In this document: in pieces, positions 26,909-36,296 of the stretch
How the letters are laid out: the number at the start of each line of letters is the position of its first letter
Numbering within the stretch: position 1 is the first letter of the stretch
Assembly: GCF_027563465.1 (NCBI RefSeq)
Contig: NZ_JAPFQA010000002.1
Span: 310,001 to 374,000 of the forward strand
Direction of reading: 5' to 3'
DNA: 64,000 nt
DNA from: Mesorhizobium qingshengii
GTDB lineage: Bacteria; Pseudomonadota; Alphaproteobacteria; Rhizobiales; Rhizobiaceae
The notes under the pieces: model-generated
Database searches by the model: none
What the model was told of the DNA's origin: nothing
What the model saw: only the letters and a program-made list of their open reading frames with translations
Made by a program: the position numbers and the translations under genes

Positions 26909-27313
26909 ATGACCAAGATGATCTTTATAAATCTGCCGGTGCACGATCTGCAGGCAGCGACCAAGTTTTATCTCGCGATCGGCGGCACGCTGAATCCGCA
27001 GTTCTCGAACGACCAGGCCAGCTCGATCATGTTCTCAGACTCCATTGGGGTCATGCTGCTGACGCACCAGCATTACAGCCAGTTCACAGCGCGGCAGATC
27101 GGCGACCCCAAGCGTGACAGCCAGATGCTGATCGCGCTCACCGCCGACAGCAAGGACGAGGTCAATGCCGTCATCGAGAAGGGCGTGGCGGCCGGCGGCC
27201 GGGCCGATCCCAACCCCGCGCAGGACCTCGGTTTCATGTACAACCGCCACATCGAAGATCCCGACGGCTACGTCTGGGAGTTCTTGTGGATGAACCCCGC
27301 CGTCATGCAATAG
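26909..27313 (+). CDS. VOC (glyoxalase/bleomycin-resistance fold) protein
   Basis: A 134-residue protein of the vicinal oxygen chelate superfamily. It opens with MIFINLPVHDLQAATKFYLAIGG, the first beta-alpha-beta module, and ends with HIEDPDGYVWEFLWMNP, where the Glu is at the usual metal-ligand position. PhnB-like lactoylglutathione lyase relatives have this length. The substrate is unknown. Its expression is probably controlled by the divergent TetR regulator. Confidence 0.85.
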   Translation: MTKMIFINLPVHDLQAATKFYLAIGGTLNPQFSNDQASSIMFSDSIGVMLLTHQHYSQFTARQIGDPKRDSQMLIALTADSKDEVNAVIEKGVAAGGRADPNPAQDLGFMYNRHIEDPDGYVWEFLWMNPAVMQ

Positions 27314-27334
27314 CCTGTCGGGGTCAAAGCGTCC

Positions 27335-27375
27335 AAAGCGCGTCGCATTGAAACAGATTTCATGCGACGCGCTTT
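27335..27375. terminator. perfect 14-bp palindromic element between convergent genes
   Basis: AAAGCGCGTCGCAT (27335-27348) pairs perfectly with ATGCGACGCGCTTT (27362-27375) around a 13-base loop. It lies between the convergent VOC and phenylalanine hydroxylase genes and may stop transcription from both sides, although there is no long T run. The AAAGCGCGTCGC...GCGACGCGCTTT motif is a repeat family found widely in rhizobial intergenic DNA (from memory). Confidence 0.65.
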
Positions 27376-27395
27376 AGGTCTTTGGGCGAGATGCA

Positions 27396-28232
27396 TTAGA
27401 CTGTCGCCGGGTCGAGCGCCGGCTGGCCCTTGCGGCGCGCGACGATCGCCGCGAAATCGGCGGTCCGGAAGGCATCGCGCAACGCATCGAAGGACGGCAG
27501 CACGAAATAGGCACGCTGGAACTTGTCAATCTCGTAGCCGGTGCGCATCACGGTTTCGAGGTCGAATGGCACGTGATGGGCATCCTTGCCGTCGACGGCA
27601 AACTGCAACTCGGTAAAGGACGACATCAGGCCGGCGCCGAAGGCCTTCAGCGGCTGGCCGCTCTCCTGTATCAGGCCATACTCGGCCGTGTACCAGTAGA
27701 GCCGGGTGATCATCTCGTCACCGCCCAGCGCGATGATGTCGCCGGCCTTCTTGCCATACATCTGCATGAAGTCGGCGAACACCGGCTGCGACAGCACCGG
27801 CACGTGGCCGAAGAAGTCGTGGAACATGTCCGGCTCGACGATGTAGTCGAGTTCCTGCCTGGTCCGCAGCCAGTTGGTGACCGGGAAGCGGCGGTTGGCA
27901 AGATGGTCGAAGAAGGGCGCCGCGGGAATGAGACCCGGGACGGCGACGATCTCCCAGCCGGTCAACTCGCGCAGCCTGGCGCTGACCTCGTCGAAGTCGG
28001 GGATGCGGTCGAGAAGGCCGAGCTTCTCGACACCGTCGAGATAGGAGTGGTGGGCGAGTTTGCGCGTCAGTTTGGTCTGGCGGTCGCACAGCGTGCGCCA
28101 CACCGCCTGTTCCTCGGCGCTGTAATCGTAACCCTGCGCCACGGTGAAATCGGCACGGCAGACAGAATAGTCGCCGCGCAGGCCCTGAGCCGCGCAATCG
28201 CGGGCGTATTCGGCAACGCTCATCGTCGTCAT
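27396..28232 (-). CDS. phhA: phenylalanine 4-monooxygenase
   Basis: A 278-residue iron- and tetrahydropterin-dependent hydroxylase that turns phenylalanine into tyrosine. The iron ligands are His138 and His143 in FHDFFGHVP and Glu184 in YTAEYG, the same numbers as in the Chromobacterium violaceum enzyme. It has no N-terminal regulatory domain, as usual in bacteria. ATG 28232 follows GAGGAG. A divergent Lrp-type regulator gene starts 140 bases away, which suggests amino-acid-dependent control. Confidence 0.95.
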   Translation of the reverse strand: MTTMSVAEYARDCAAQGLRGDYSVCRADFTVAQGYDYSAEEQAVWRTLCDRQTKLTRKLAHHSYLDGVEKLGLLDRIPDFDEVSARLRELTGWEIVAVPGLIPAAPFFDHLANRRFPVTNWLRTRQELDYIVEPDMFHDFFGHVPVLSQPVFADFMQMYGKKAGDIIALGGDEMITRLYWYTAEYGLIQESGQPLKAFGAGLMSSFTELQFAVDGKDAHHVPFDLETVMRTGYEIDKFQRAYFVLPSFDALRDAFRTADFAAIVARRKGQPALDPATV

Positions 28233-28372
28233 GGTTTTTCTCCTCGCAAATCATGAGTGGCGAATGGTGCCGTGAGGCTAACCGGATCTGCCGAGGCAAA
28301 TCGGTTTTGATGATGGCCCGAACGGAATATTCGAGATAACATTCACTCAATTAACGTGCACACGGAGTGAAA

Positions 28373-28849
28373 ATGCCTCAATTCGATGATTTCGAGATCA
28401 AGATGCTCGATGTGCTGCAACGCGATGGACGCAAGCCCGTTTCCGAGCTGGCGCAAGAGATCGGCCTGTCGACGACACCCTGCGCGCGGCGTTTCGAGGC
28501 GCTGCAGGATGCCGGCATCATCAAGGGCTTCGCCGCGGTGATCAGCCGCCGGGCGGTCGGCCTGATGGTCGAAGTGTTCATCCAGGTGCGCCTTGTCAGC
28601 CACAGCGACGGCTCGCCCGAGACCTTCATTGCCGCCGTGCAGCGCATGGACGAGGTGTCCTCGTGCTGGACGATGACCGGCGACCATGACTTCCTGCTGC
28701 ATGTCATGGTGCCGTCGGTCGACGAGCTCAACGCCTTCGTCATGCACCGGCTGATGCGGCTCGGCGGCGTGCGCGACGTTCACACGCAACTGGTGCTGCA
28801 GAACATCAAGGGACCAGGCCACGTGCCGCTCGGCCATCTCAGGCGATGA
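28373..28849 (+). CDS. Lrp/AsnC family transcriptional regulator
   Basis: A 158-residue feast/famine regulator. The N-terminal winged helix (DFEIKMLDVLQRDGRKPVSELAQEIGLSTTPCARR in two parts, residues 6-41) binds DNA, and the C-terminal RAM domain (about 68-150) should bind an amino acid and form oligomers. It is divergent from phhA, so phenylalanine or tyrosine is the likely effector (inference). ATG 28373 lies five bases after a CGGAG site; GTG 28367 overlaps that site and is less likely. Confidence 0.9.
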   Translation: MPQFDDFEIKMLDVLQRDGRKPVSELAQEIGLSTTPCARRFEALQDAGIIKGFAAVISRRAVGLMVEVFIQVRLVSHSDGSPETFIAAVQRMDEVSSCWTMTGDHDFLLHVMVPSVDELNAFVMHRLMRLGGVRDVHTQLVLQNIKGPGHVPLGHLRR

Positions 28850-28959
28850 CGGTGCTCCGCATTCCTGCGGAAAAGCTGCACGCAAACTGCTGAAACGGGC
28901 CAAGCGCGCGTCCACATCGCCGGCCAGCATGCGCGGACCAACTTCCCAGGAGGTCCGCC

Positions 28960-30507
28960 ATGAAAATCGTCCTGATCAATCCGCCGCACACCGCCATCGG
29001 CAGCCGCGTGCCGGACGATCACCTGCCGCCGCTCGGGCTCCTGGCGCTCGGCGGCCCGCTGATCGATGCAGGCCATGAGGCGCGGCTCGTCGATGCCGAA
29101 TTCGGGCCGATGCCCCTCGACATGGTGGTGCGCAACGCGCTCGACGACTGTCCCGACTTCGTCCTGATCGGCCATTCCGGCTCGACCTCGGCGCATCCGA
29201 CCGCCTTGCTCATCGCGCGCATGATCAAGGAGCGCGAGCCGGCGACCATCATCATCTATGGCGGCGTTTTCCCGACCTATCACTGGCGCGACATCCTGAC
29301 GGCGACGGAAGTCTTCGACTTCATCGTGCGTGGCGAGGGCGAGGCGACCGTCGTGGCGCTGATCGAGGCGCTGGAGATGCACCAGTCGCCGGCGAGCGTG
29401 GCCGGCATCGCCTTTCGCGACGATCTGCACCGTCCCTTCGCGACGCAGCCGGCAACGACCATTTCGGAACTCGACGCCTACCGCGTCGGCTGGGAGCTGA
29501 TCGACATCAGGCGCTACAGCTATTGGGGCGGCAAGCGCGCCGTGGTCATGCAGTTTTCGCGCGGCTGTCCGCATCTGTGCAACTATTGCGGCCAGCGCGG
29601 CTTCTGGACCCGCTGGCGGCATCGCGATCCGGTGAAATTCGCCAAGGAGATCGCCTGGCTGCACCGAGAACACGGCGTCGAGCTGATCAACCTCGCCGAT
29701 GAGAATCGGACGGTTTCGAAGAAGGCCTGGCGAGCCTTTCTCGATGCGATGATCGCCGAAAACGTGCCCGTGCTGATCGTCGGCTCGACCCGCGCCGACG
29801 ACATCGTGCGCGACGCCGACATCCTGCATCTCTACCGCAAGGCCGGAATCATCCGCTGGCTGCTCGGCATGGAAAACACCGACGAACAGACGCTTCAATT
29901 GATCCGCAAGGGCGGCAGCACCTCATCCGACCGCGAGGCGATAAGGCTGCTGCGCCTGCACGGCATCCTGTCGATGGCGACCTGGGTGGCCGGCTTCGAG
30001 GATGAAGGCTTTCGTGACCTGTGGCGCGGCTTTCGCCAGCTGATCGCCTATGACCCGGACCAGATCCAGGCGCTTTATGTGACGCCACACCGCTGGACAC
30101 CGTTCTTCAGGATCGCGCGGGACCGCAAGGTGATCCAAAGGGATGCCCGGCTGTGGGACTACAAACACCAGGTGTTGCACATGACCCGGCTGAAGCCGTG
30201 GATGCTGTTCTTCAGCGTCAAGCTGATCGAGCTGGCGGTGCAGTCGCGGCCGAAGGCGCTGGCCCGCATCCTGTTCCACAAGGATCCCGAGCAGCGGCAC
30301 TCGATGCGCTGGTACACGCAGATGGGCCGCCGCGTCTGGTTCCGCGAGGTCTGGGGCTTCCTGGCCCGCGACCGCCGGGTGCAGGACGGCCCGACGCTTG
30401 CCGAATTCTGGGGCGCGCCGCAGGACGCCGAGGAGGAATCGATGACCGTTCAACGCCCGGCGCGAAAGCTGACATCATCCGGGATCACGATTTCGCCGAG
30501 TCCCTGA
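28960..30507 (+). CDS. B12-binding domain radical SAM protein (BchE-like)
   Basis: A 515-residue protein with an N-terminal cobalamin-binding Rossmann domain (about 1-150) and a radical SAM barrel. The [4Fe-4S] ligands are Cys203, Cys207 and Cys210 in SRGCPHLCNYCGQRGFW. The layout and sequence resemble BchE, the oxygen-independent Mg-protoporphyrin monomethyl ester cyclase, as such proteins are often named in rhizobia. No bacteriochlorophyll gene is present here, so the real substrate is probably different. The C-terminal 130 residues are rich in Arg and Trp. An AGGAGG ribosome site precedes ATG 28960; it is monocistronic. Confidence 0.8.
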   Translation: MKIVLINPPHTAIGSRVPDDHLPPLGLLALGGPLIDAGHEARLVDAEFGPMPLDMVVRNALDDCPDFVLIGHSGSTSAHPTALLIARMIKEREPATIIIYGGVFPTYHWRDILTATEVFDFIVRGEGEATVVALIEALEMHQSPASVAGIAFRDDLHRPFATQPATTISELDAYRVGWELIDIRRYSYWGGKRAVVMQFSRGCPHLCNYCGQRGFWTRWRHRDPVKFAKEIAWLHREHGVELINLADENRTVSKKAWRAFLDAMIAENVPVLIVGSTRADDIVRDADILHLYRKAGIIRWLLGMENTDEQTLQLIRKGGSTSSDREAIRLLRLHGILSMATWVAGFEDEGFRDLWRGFRQLIAYDPDQIQALYVTPHRWTPFFRIARDRKVIQRDARLWDYKHQVLHMTRLKPWMLFFSVKLIELAVQSRPKALARILFHKDPEQRHSMRWYTQMGRRVWFREVWGFLARDRRVQDGPTLAEFWGAPQDAEEESMTVQRPARKLTSSGITISPSP

Positions 30508-30530
30508 CTGTTACTGCGCTCGGTTAAGGT

Positions 30531-30660
30531 GTGTTGAGATGCAGGTCAGGCCGAGCCGAAAACGGTGGCTTTCGAGAACCGGAGCGCAGCGGACGTTCGG
30601 GTCCGTGAGCACTGGAAGCGGAGAAAGCCGTCGTTTGCAGGCCGGCATCACCTGAATATC
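30531..30660. repeat. long foldback (REP/RIME-like) intergenic element
   Basis: About 130 bases form nested inverted repeats. AACGGTGGCTTTC (30561-30573) pairs with GAAAGCCGTCGTT (30623-30635) with one or two mismatches. Outer arms around 30534-30557 and 30636-30660 are also largely complementary. An inner CGGAC...GTCCG hairpin sits in the middle. The right arm recurs exactly at 22511-22536. It separates the convergent radical SAM gene and argB and looks like a small non-coding repeat family of the genome. Confidence 0.7.
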
Positions 30661-30668
30661 AATGCACG

Positions 30669-31562
30669 TTAGGGCACGATCAGCGTGCCGGCGCCATGCT
30701 CGGTGAACAGTTCGAGCAGCACCGCATGCGGCGTCTTGCCGTTGAGGACGACGACGCCTTCGACGCCGCGCTCGATCGCCTCGATACAGGTTTCGACCTT
30801 GGGGATCATGCCGCCCGACACCGTGCCGTCCTTGATCAGCGCCTTGGCCTCGGCGACGGTCAGTTCGTCGATCAGTTTCTTGTTCTTGTCGAGCACGCCC
30901 GGCACGTCGGTGAGGAACAGCAGGCGCGTCGCCTTGCAGGCGCCGGCAATGGCGCCGGCGAAGGTGTCGGCATTGATGTTGTAGGTGTGGCCGTCGCGTC
31001 CAGGCGCCACCGGGGCCAGCACCGGGATCATCTCGGAGCGCGCCAGAAGGTCGAGCAGCGTGCGGTCGACCTCGACCGGTTCGCCGACGAAGCCGAGATC
31101 GAGCACGCGCTCGATGTTGGAATCCGGATCGATCATCGTCTTGCGCGCCTTTTCGGCGAACACCATGTTGCCGTCCTTGCCGCACAGGCCGATCGCCCAT
31201 TCGCCCTCGGCGTTGATCAGCGCCACGATCTCCTTGTTGATCGAGCCGGCCAGCACCATCTCGACGATCTCCACCGTCTTCTGGTCGGTGACGCGCAGGC
31301 CGCCCTCGAACTTGGATTCGATGCCCATCTTGGCCAGCATGGCGCCGATCTGCGGGCCGCCGCCATGGACGACGATCGGATTGACGCCGGACTGCTTCAA
31401 CAGCGCGATGTCGCGGGCGAAGGCCTTGCCGAGCTCGATATCGCCCATGGCGTGGCCGCCATATTTCACCACGACCGTCTTGTTCTCGTAGCGCTGCATG
31501 TAGGGCAGCGCCCGCGAAAGCAGGGCGGCCTGCATTTCGGCGGTGGCGGTTATCTCCGTCAT
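30669..31562 (-). CDS. argB: acetylglutamate kinase
   Basis: A 297-residue amino-acid kinase that phosphorylates N-acetyl-L-glutamate, the second step of arginine synthesis. KYGGHAM near residue 33 and [18 protein letters not shown] near 64 are the substrate-binding glycine motifs, and the C-terminal [10 protein letters not shown] segment carries the conserved ATP-site Lys. A long N-terminal helix (1-28) suggests the arginine-inhibited hexameric type. In related genomes argB adjoins engB; here 9 kb of other genes lie between them. Confidence 0.96.
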   Translation of the reverse strand: MTEITATAEMQAALLSRALPYMQRYENKTVVVKYGGHAMGDIELGKAFARDIALLKQSGVNPIVVHGGGPQIGAMLAKMGIESKFEGGLRVTDQKTVEIVEMVLAGSINKEIVALINAEGEWAIGLCGKDGNMVFAEKARKTMIDPDSNIERVLDLGFVGEPVEVDRTLLDLLARSEMIPVLAPVAPGRDGHTYNINADTFAGAIAGACKATRLLFLTDVPGVLDKNKKLIDELTVAEAKALIKDGTVSGGMIPKVETCIEAIERGVEGVVVLNGKTPHAVLLELFTEHGAGTLIVP

Positions 31563-31581
31563 CGGCGTGGTTCCCGGCTTC

Positions 31582-31696
31582 TGGTTTTATGCATGCCGTT
31601 GTCCCAAAACCGCTAGGCACTTTTGGGCGACATGCACCTGGTTATGCCTGTCGTTGTCCCAAAACCGCCAAGCACTTTTGGGCGACATGCACTTGG
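31582..31696. repeat. tandem duplicate of a 55-bp palindromic element
   Basis: Two copies with a 55-base period. Each contains GTTGTCCCAAAACCGC, a short loop and GCACTTTTGGGCGACATGC, so each can form a CCAAAA/TTTTGG hairpin. They lie directly upstream of argB and behind the convergently placed amidase. This element type is common in rhizobial intergenic DNA (from memory); a related single copy is at 21528-21572. Confidence 0.8.
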
Positions 31697-31782
31697 AAAG
31701 AACGGCGGCGTCTTAGCGGGAATTGCGGCGGCCCGCAAATGGCATTGCTGTCATATTCGAGCGCCTCACGACGTCGTCATCA

Positions 31783-33276
31783 TCATGGCACCATCAGCGG
31801 CGCCCTGCGGCCCAGCCAACCCGAGATCTTCTCCATCTGCGCGGCAAGCGACAGCAGCGTCTCCTCGTCACCCGGACGGCCCGCCGCCTGGATGCCAAGC
31901 GGCAGGCCGGCGTCGGTGACATGGACGGGCAGCGCGATCGACGGCTGGCCGCTGACATTCTGGATCGCCGGCCAATGGGTGAACCAAAGGCTCTTGTCCA
32001 TCAGCTGGCCGAACAACGGCTTCAACTTCAACAAGGACGTGAGGTGCAGCTTGTCGAGCAGGTTTTCGATGAGCTCATCGGCGCCTTTCGGATCCATGGC
32101 GCCGCAGGCGAGCGGAGGGTGGGCAATGATCGGCATCAGCACGGCATCATACCGCGCGGTCTCCTCGATCAGCCGCCGCGAGGTGGCATGCAGCCGCTGC
32201 AGGCCGGCATAGGTCTCGCCGGCCGAGACCATTTCGCCCAAGCGGCCGAGCACCCGCGTGGCGCGTTCGATGTCGCCGGCAACCGAACGGCCGACGCGCA
32301 GCGCTTCGGCCCGCATCGTGCCGGCGACGGCCGAGGCAACCGTCCTGCAGAAGTCGGCGATGAAATCGCGCCCGATGAAGGGCAGGTCGATTTCCTCGAC
32401 CGCATGGCCGCCCTCGCGGGCTAGCGCCACCGCCGTGTCCAGCGCCTTCAACGTCTCCAGCGAAACCGGCAGGCCGAGCGGCGATTTTCGGTACACGGCC
32501 AGCTTGAGCTTGCCGGGATCGCGGGCGGCGGCGGCAGTGAATGTGCCTTTCGGCGGCGGCGCCGCGTAGGGCGACAGCGGGTCGGGCCCATGGGTGAGAT
32601 CGAGCAACAACGCCGAATCGCGCACCGAGCGGGTGACGGCATGGTCGACCACCATGCCGTACCAGCTTTCGCTCACCAATGGCGTCAGCGGTATACGGCC
32701 GCGCGACGTCTTCAGGCCGACAAGCCCGGTGCAGGCGGAAGGCACGCGGATCGAGCCGCCGCCATCCGAGGCATGCGCCACCGGCACGACGCCGGCGGCG
32801 ACCAGTGCCGCCGCGCCGCCCGAGGAGCCGCCGCTGGTGTGACCGGTGTTCCACGGATTGCGGGTGATGCCGAAGGCTTTGGATTCGGTCATCAGCCGCA
32901 GCCCGTGCTCCGGCGATGTCGAGGTGACGATCGGAACGAGCCCAGCGGCAAGATAACGGTCGGTCAGCACCGAATTGACATCGGCCAGCCATGCCGGAAT
33001 ACGGCTGCCGCCATGTGTCGGTACACCCTTGATGGCGATGCCGAGGTCCTTGATGGCGAAGGGAACGCCGGCCAGCGGCAGCGAGCGGTCGATGGTCTTC
33101 GCCCGCGCCCGCGCGGCCTCATAGAGCGGCTCGGCCGTGGCATTGATGTCGGGACGGGTGGCCTCGGCGCGTGCGATCGCCGCTTCGGCCAGTTCGATCG
33201 GCGAGACCTCGCCCTTGCGGACCAGGCCGGCAAGGCCGGTTGCGTCCTGCGCCCACAGTGTGTGCCCGATCGACAT
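31783..33276 (-). CDS. amidase (amidase signature family)
   Basis: A 497-residue amidase of the GatA/FAAH-like superfamily. The Ser-cisSer-Lys triad is present with the canonical spacing: Lys76 in PFAIKDL, Ser151 in TSGGSSGG and Ser175 in DGGGSIRVP. The gly/ser-rich signature and GLVGLKTSRGRIP follow. No GatB or GatC is nearby, so it is a free-standing amide hydrolase of unknown substrate. ATG 33276 follows GGGGGG; the frame to 33378 has no ribosome site. Confidence 0.88.
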   Translation of the reverse strand: MSIGHTLWAQDATGLAGLVRKGEVSPIELAEAAIARAEATRPDINATAEPLYEAARARAKTIDRSLPLAGVPFAIKDLGIAIKGVPTHGGSRIPAWLADVNSVLTDRYLAAGLVPIVTSTSPEHGLRLMTESKAFGITRNPWNTGHTSGGSSGGAAALVAAGVVPVAHASDGGGSIRVPSACTGLVGLKTSRGRIPLTPLVSESWYGMVVDHAVTRSVRDSALLLDLTHGPDPLSPYAAPPPKGTFTAAAARDPGKLKLAVYRKSPLGLPVSLETLKALDTAVALAREGGHAVEEIDLPFIGRDFIADFCRTVASAVAGTMRAEALRVGRSVAGDIERATRVLGRLGEMVSAGETYAGLQRLHATSRRLIEETARYDAVLMPIIAHPPLACGAMDPKGADELIENLLDKLHLTSLLKLKPLFGQLMDKSLWFTHWPAIQNVSGQPSIALPVHVTDAGLPLGIQAAGRPGDEETLLSLAAQMEKISGWLGRRAPLMVP

Positions 33277-33428
33277 GCGCGCTCCCCCCGTCACAGCCGG
33301 CAAGCTAGCCAGTCGTGATTCGGTTGGCAATCGATGGACCGATCCCGGCGGGCAAACGCCGCAAGGTTTGGCGTGCACAAGGCGATTTCCGCCGTTGCAA
33401 ATACATTGCGATCCCCTAATTTGCCTGC

Positions 33429-33968
33429 ATGACGCCGCAGGACATCACCAAGCTGATCGTCCGGACTTCGATGAAGGATCGGGCCGCGTTCGATCTGCTC
33501 TACCGGCAGACCAGCGCGAAACTTTTCGGCGTCTGCCTTCGTGTATTGAATGACCGGGGAGATGCCGAGGACGCGCTGCAGGAGGTCTTCGTCAAGATAT
33601 GGACGAAGGCGGACCGTTTTGCCGTCTCCGACCTGAGCCCGATCTCCTGGCTGGTGGCGATCGCGCGCAACCATGCGATCGATCGCATAAGAGCGCGGCG
33701 CAAGCCTGCCGCCGATATCGATGCCGCGCTCGACGTGGCCGATCCGGCGCCAGGGCCGGAGGCGCTGGTGGTGGCGGGCGGCGAATCCGAACGCATCCAT
33801 CATTGTCTCGATGAGCTGGAAAAGGAGCGGGCAGCGGCCGTCCGGGGCGCCTATCTCAAGGGCGAAAGCTATGCCGAACTGGCGGAGCGCCATGGCGTGC
33901 CGTTGAACACGATGCGTACCTGGCTGCGCCGCAGCCTGCTGAAACTCAGAGAATGTCTGGAAAGATGA
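33429..33968 (+). CDS. ECF sigma factor (SigK-like)
   Basis: A 179-residue extracytoplasmic-function sigma factor. Region 2 lies at about 20-90 with GDAEDALQEVFVKIW and WLVAIARNHAIDRIRARRK, and region 4 at about 120-178 with YAELAERHGVPLNTMRTWLRRSLLKLR. It overlaps the next gene, a membrane anti-sigma factor, by ATGA. The pairing with an RskA-type anti-sigma and a fasciclin gene parallels mycobacterial SigK. A likely target promoter is at 34836-34860. Confidence 0.92.
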   Translation: MTPQDITKLIVRTSMKDRAAFDLLYRQTSAKLFGVCLRVLNDRGDAEDALQEVFVKIWTKADRFAVSDLSPISWLVAIARNHAIDRIRARRKPAADIDAALDVADPAPGPEALVVAGGESERIHHCLDELEKERAAAVRGAYLKGESYAELAERHGVPLNTMRTWLRRSLLKLRECLER

Positions 33969-34687
33969 CGCTCGCGGAAGACAATGGACCGGAACGCGGA
34001 GGCGACGACCTGCTCGCCGCCGAATACGTTCTCGGCGTGCTGTCGGCGGACGAGCGGCAGATCGTTTCCCGACGCATCGACGCGGACACGGATTTCGCGC
34101 GGCTTGTCGACGGCTGGGAAGTCCGCCTTTCGCCCATGGCCGCCGCATACCCGGAAATCGAGCCGCCGGCTTCCGTCAAGACCGCGCTCGATCGCCGGCT
34201 GTTCGCGTCAACCGCGCCCGCGCCCGCTGAAGCGCGCGCCGGGCTGTGGTCCAGCCTCGCCTTCTGGCGTGGCCTCGCGGCGGCCGCGGTCGCCGCGCTG
34301 GCGATCTACATTGCCGTGCCCTACCTCAACCCGCCGGTCGCACAGCCGCAGGCGCGCCTCGTCGCCTCGCTGACCGCCGATGGCAGCGATGTCAAATATC
34401 TTGCCATCTATGATGCCGCGCATCACGAGGTCGGCCTGTCGCACGTCTCCGGCGAGCGTGCCGCCGGCAAGGACTTCGAACTGTGGATGATCGAGGGCAA
34501 GAACCCGCCTGTCTCGATGGGCGTCATCCCCGTCGGCTCGACGGCGCATATCGTCGTCTCGCCGGCGGCCCAGCAGAAGCTTGCCCAGGGCGCGGTGCTC
34601 GCCGTCAGCCTCGAGCCGGCGGGCGGTTCGCCGACCGGCCAGCCGACCGGACCGGTGGTCGCGGCGGGCGACCTGAAGAGCATCTGA
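33965..34687 (+). CDS. anti-sigma factor (RskA-like, single membrane segment)
   Basis: A 240-residue protein. The N-terminal cytoplasmic part (1-90) has the LLAAEYVLGVLSADER opening of RskA-N anti-sigma domains without a zinc HxxxCxxC motif. A transmembrane helix lies at about 103-122. The periplasmic C-terminal domain (123-240) contains FELWMIEGKNPPVSMG, as in RskA proteins. It should hold the sigma factor inactive until cleaved by regulated proteolysis. ATG 33965 overlaps the sigma-factor stop; the upstream ATG at 33953 is possible but less typical. Confidence 0.9.
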   Translation: MTLAEDNGPERGGDDLLAAEYVLGVLSADERQIVSRRIDADTDFARLVDGWEVRLSPMAAAYPEIEPPASVKTALDRRLFASTAPAPAEARAGLWSSLAFWRGLAAAAVAALAIYIAVPYLNPPVAQPQARLVASLTADGSDVKYLAIYDAAHHEVGLSHVSGERAAGKDFELWMIEGKNPPVSMGVIPVGSTAHIVVSPAAQQKLAQGAVLAVSLEPAGGSPTGQPTGPVVAAGDLKSI

Positions 34688-34835
34688 CCAGCGTCGCCGC
34701 GCCACCAACATCACAAACGCAGACTGAAAGTCTATCCGCTTCTTGGCGCGTTGTCGGAAGCTTGTGTGCCGGCAAAACGTCTCCCGCCGAAATCTCGTCG
34801 TCAGGCGAATAAAATCAAAAAAATCTCGATATTCT

Positions 34836-34860
34836 GAAACTCATGCGTTTGTGTTCCGTA
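34836..34860 (+). promoter_or_regulatory. possible ECF-type promoter of the first fasciclin gene
   Basis: TGAAAC (34835-34840), a 16-base spacer and CGTATC starting at 34857 resemble ECF promoters (GAAAC/GGAAC near -35, CGT at -10). It is 50 bases upstream of the fasciclin ATG and directly behind the sigma/anti-sigma operon. A second weaker match (GAAAC, 17 bases, CGTG; minus strand 42337-42362) lies upstream of the other fasciclin gene. Confidence 0.45.
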
Positions 34861-34911
34861 TCTCCTCGCGTCCCCAAAAATGGGAAGAGAAAACCCGAGG
34901 AGTCAGACATC

Positions 34912-35469
34912 ATGCGTAAATTCGCCACCCTTTTGCTTGCCGGTACGATCGCTGTTTCCGCGCTTGCCACCGCAGCCTACGCCGAAAACCCGATGGTTGG
35001 CGGCGCCGCCATGTATGCCAACAAGACCATCGTCGAGAATGCCGTCAATTCGAAGGACCACACGACGCTGGTCGCCGCCGTCAAGGCAGCCGGCCTGGTC
35101 GAGACGCTGCAGGGCGCCGGTCCGTTCACCGTGTTCGCGCCGACCAACGAGGCCTTTGCAGCACTTCCGGCCGGCACGGTCGAGACATTGCTGAAGCCCG
35201 AGAACAAGGACAAGCTGACCAAGATACTGACCTGCCATGTCATCGGCGCCAAGGCGATGGGGGCGGATGTGGCCGCGATGGCCAAGGCTGATGGCGGCAC
35301 CCATAAGGTCAAGACGGTTGGCGGCTGCGAACTGTGGCTCAAGGCGGATGGCGGCAAGGTCACCGTGACCGACGAGAACGGCAATGTCGCCAATGTGACG
35401 ATCGCCGATGTCGAACAGTCCAATGGCGTCATCCACGTCATCGACAAGGTTCTTTTGCCGAAGATGTAA
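34912..35469 (+). CDS. secreted fasciclin-domain protein (copy 1)
   Basis: A 185-residue protein with a Sec signal peptide (1-24, ending AYA) and one fasciclin (FAS1) domain. FAS1 motifs are [17 protein letters not shown] (70-86) and the LTCHVIG H-box (107-112). Cys108 and Cys139 are absent from the other fasciclin protein of this window and might form a disulfide in the periplasm. GAGGAG precedes ATG 34912. In mycobacteria the fasciclin proteins MPT70/83 are the main SigK targets, so control by the adjacent sigma factor is likely. Confidence 0.9.
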   Translation: MRKFATLLLAGTIAVSALATAAYAENPMVGGAAMYANKTIVENAVNSKDHTTLVAAVKAAGLVETLQGAGPFTVFAPTNEAFAALPAGTVETLLKPENKDKLTKILTCHVIGAKAMGADVAAMAKADGGTHKVKTVGGCELWLKADGGKVTVTDENGNVANVTIADVEQSNGVIHVIDKVLLPKM

Positions 35470-35678
35470 CAAGGGGCTTGCCGCGGACGAAGATGCAGCA
35501 AGGGCTCCCGTCGCTTGCATGATCTCGCTCCCGTGATCCGCAACCGACCGTGCACTCCGCGCCGTCCACCTCAGATGTGGGATGGCGCGGAGTGTTCATT
35601 TGAGGAGCCACCGTCACCGGCTTTTGATTTCCGCGTGGCGGCATAGTTTGGCAAAGAGACAACAGGAGGAACCTGGTC

Positions 35679-36182
<504 letters not shown>

Positions 36183-36200
36183 GAACATCGGCCGGAATAC

Positions 36201-36231
36201 AAAAACTCCGGGCTTGCGGCCCGGAGTTTTT
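36201..36231. terminator. bidirectional rho-independent terminator
   Basis: AAAAACTCCGGGC, a TTGCG loop and GCCCGGAGTTTTT form a 13-bp hairpin with A and T runs on both sides. It sits between the convergent msrB and the DHA2 transporter gene. Confidence 0.92.
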
Positions 36232-36296
36232 GCGCGGTCAGAGCTTTTCGGGCGTGGACTGGAGGAGCTTCCCGAAACCGCTGCCCACTTTTGGTA

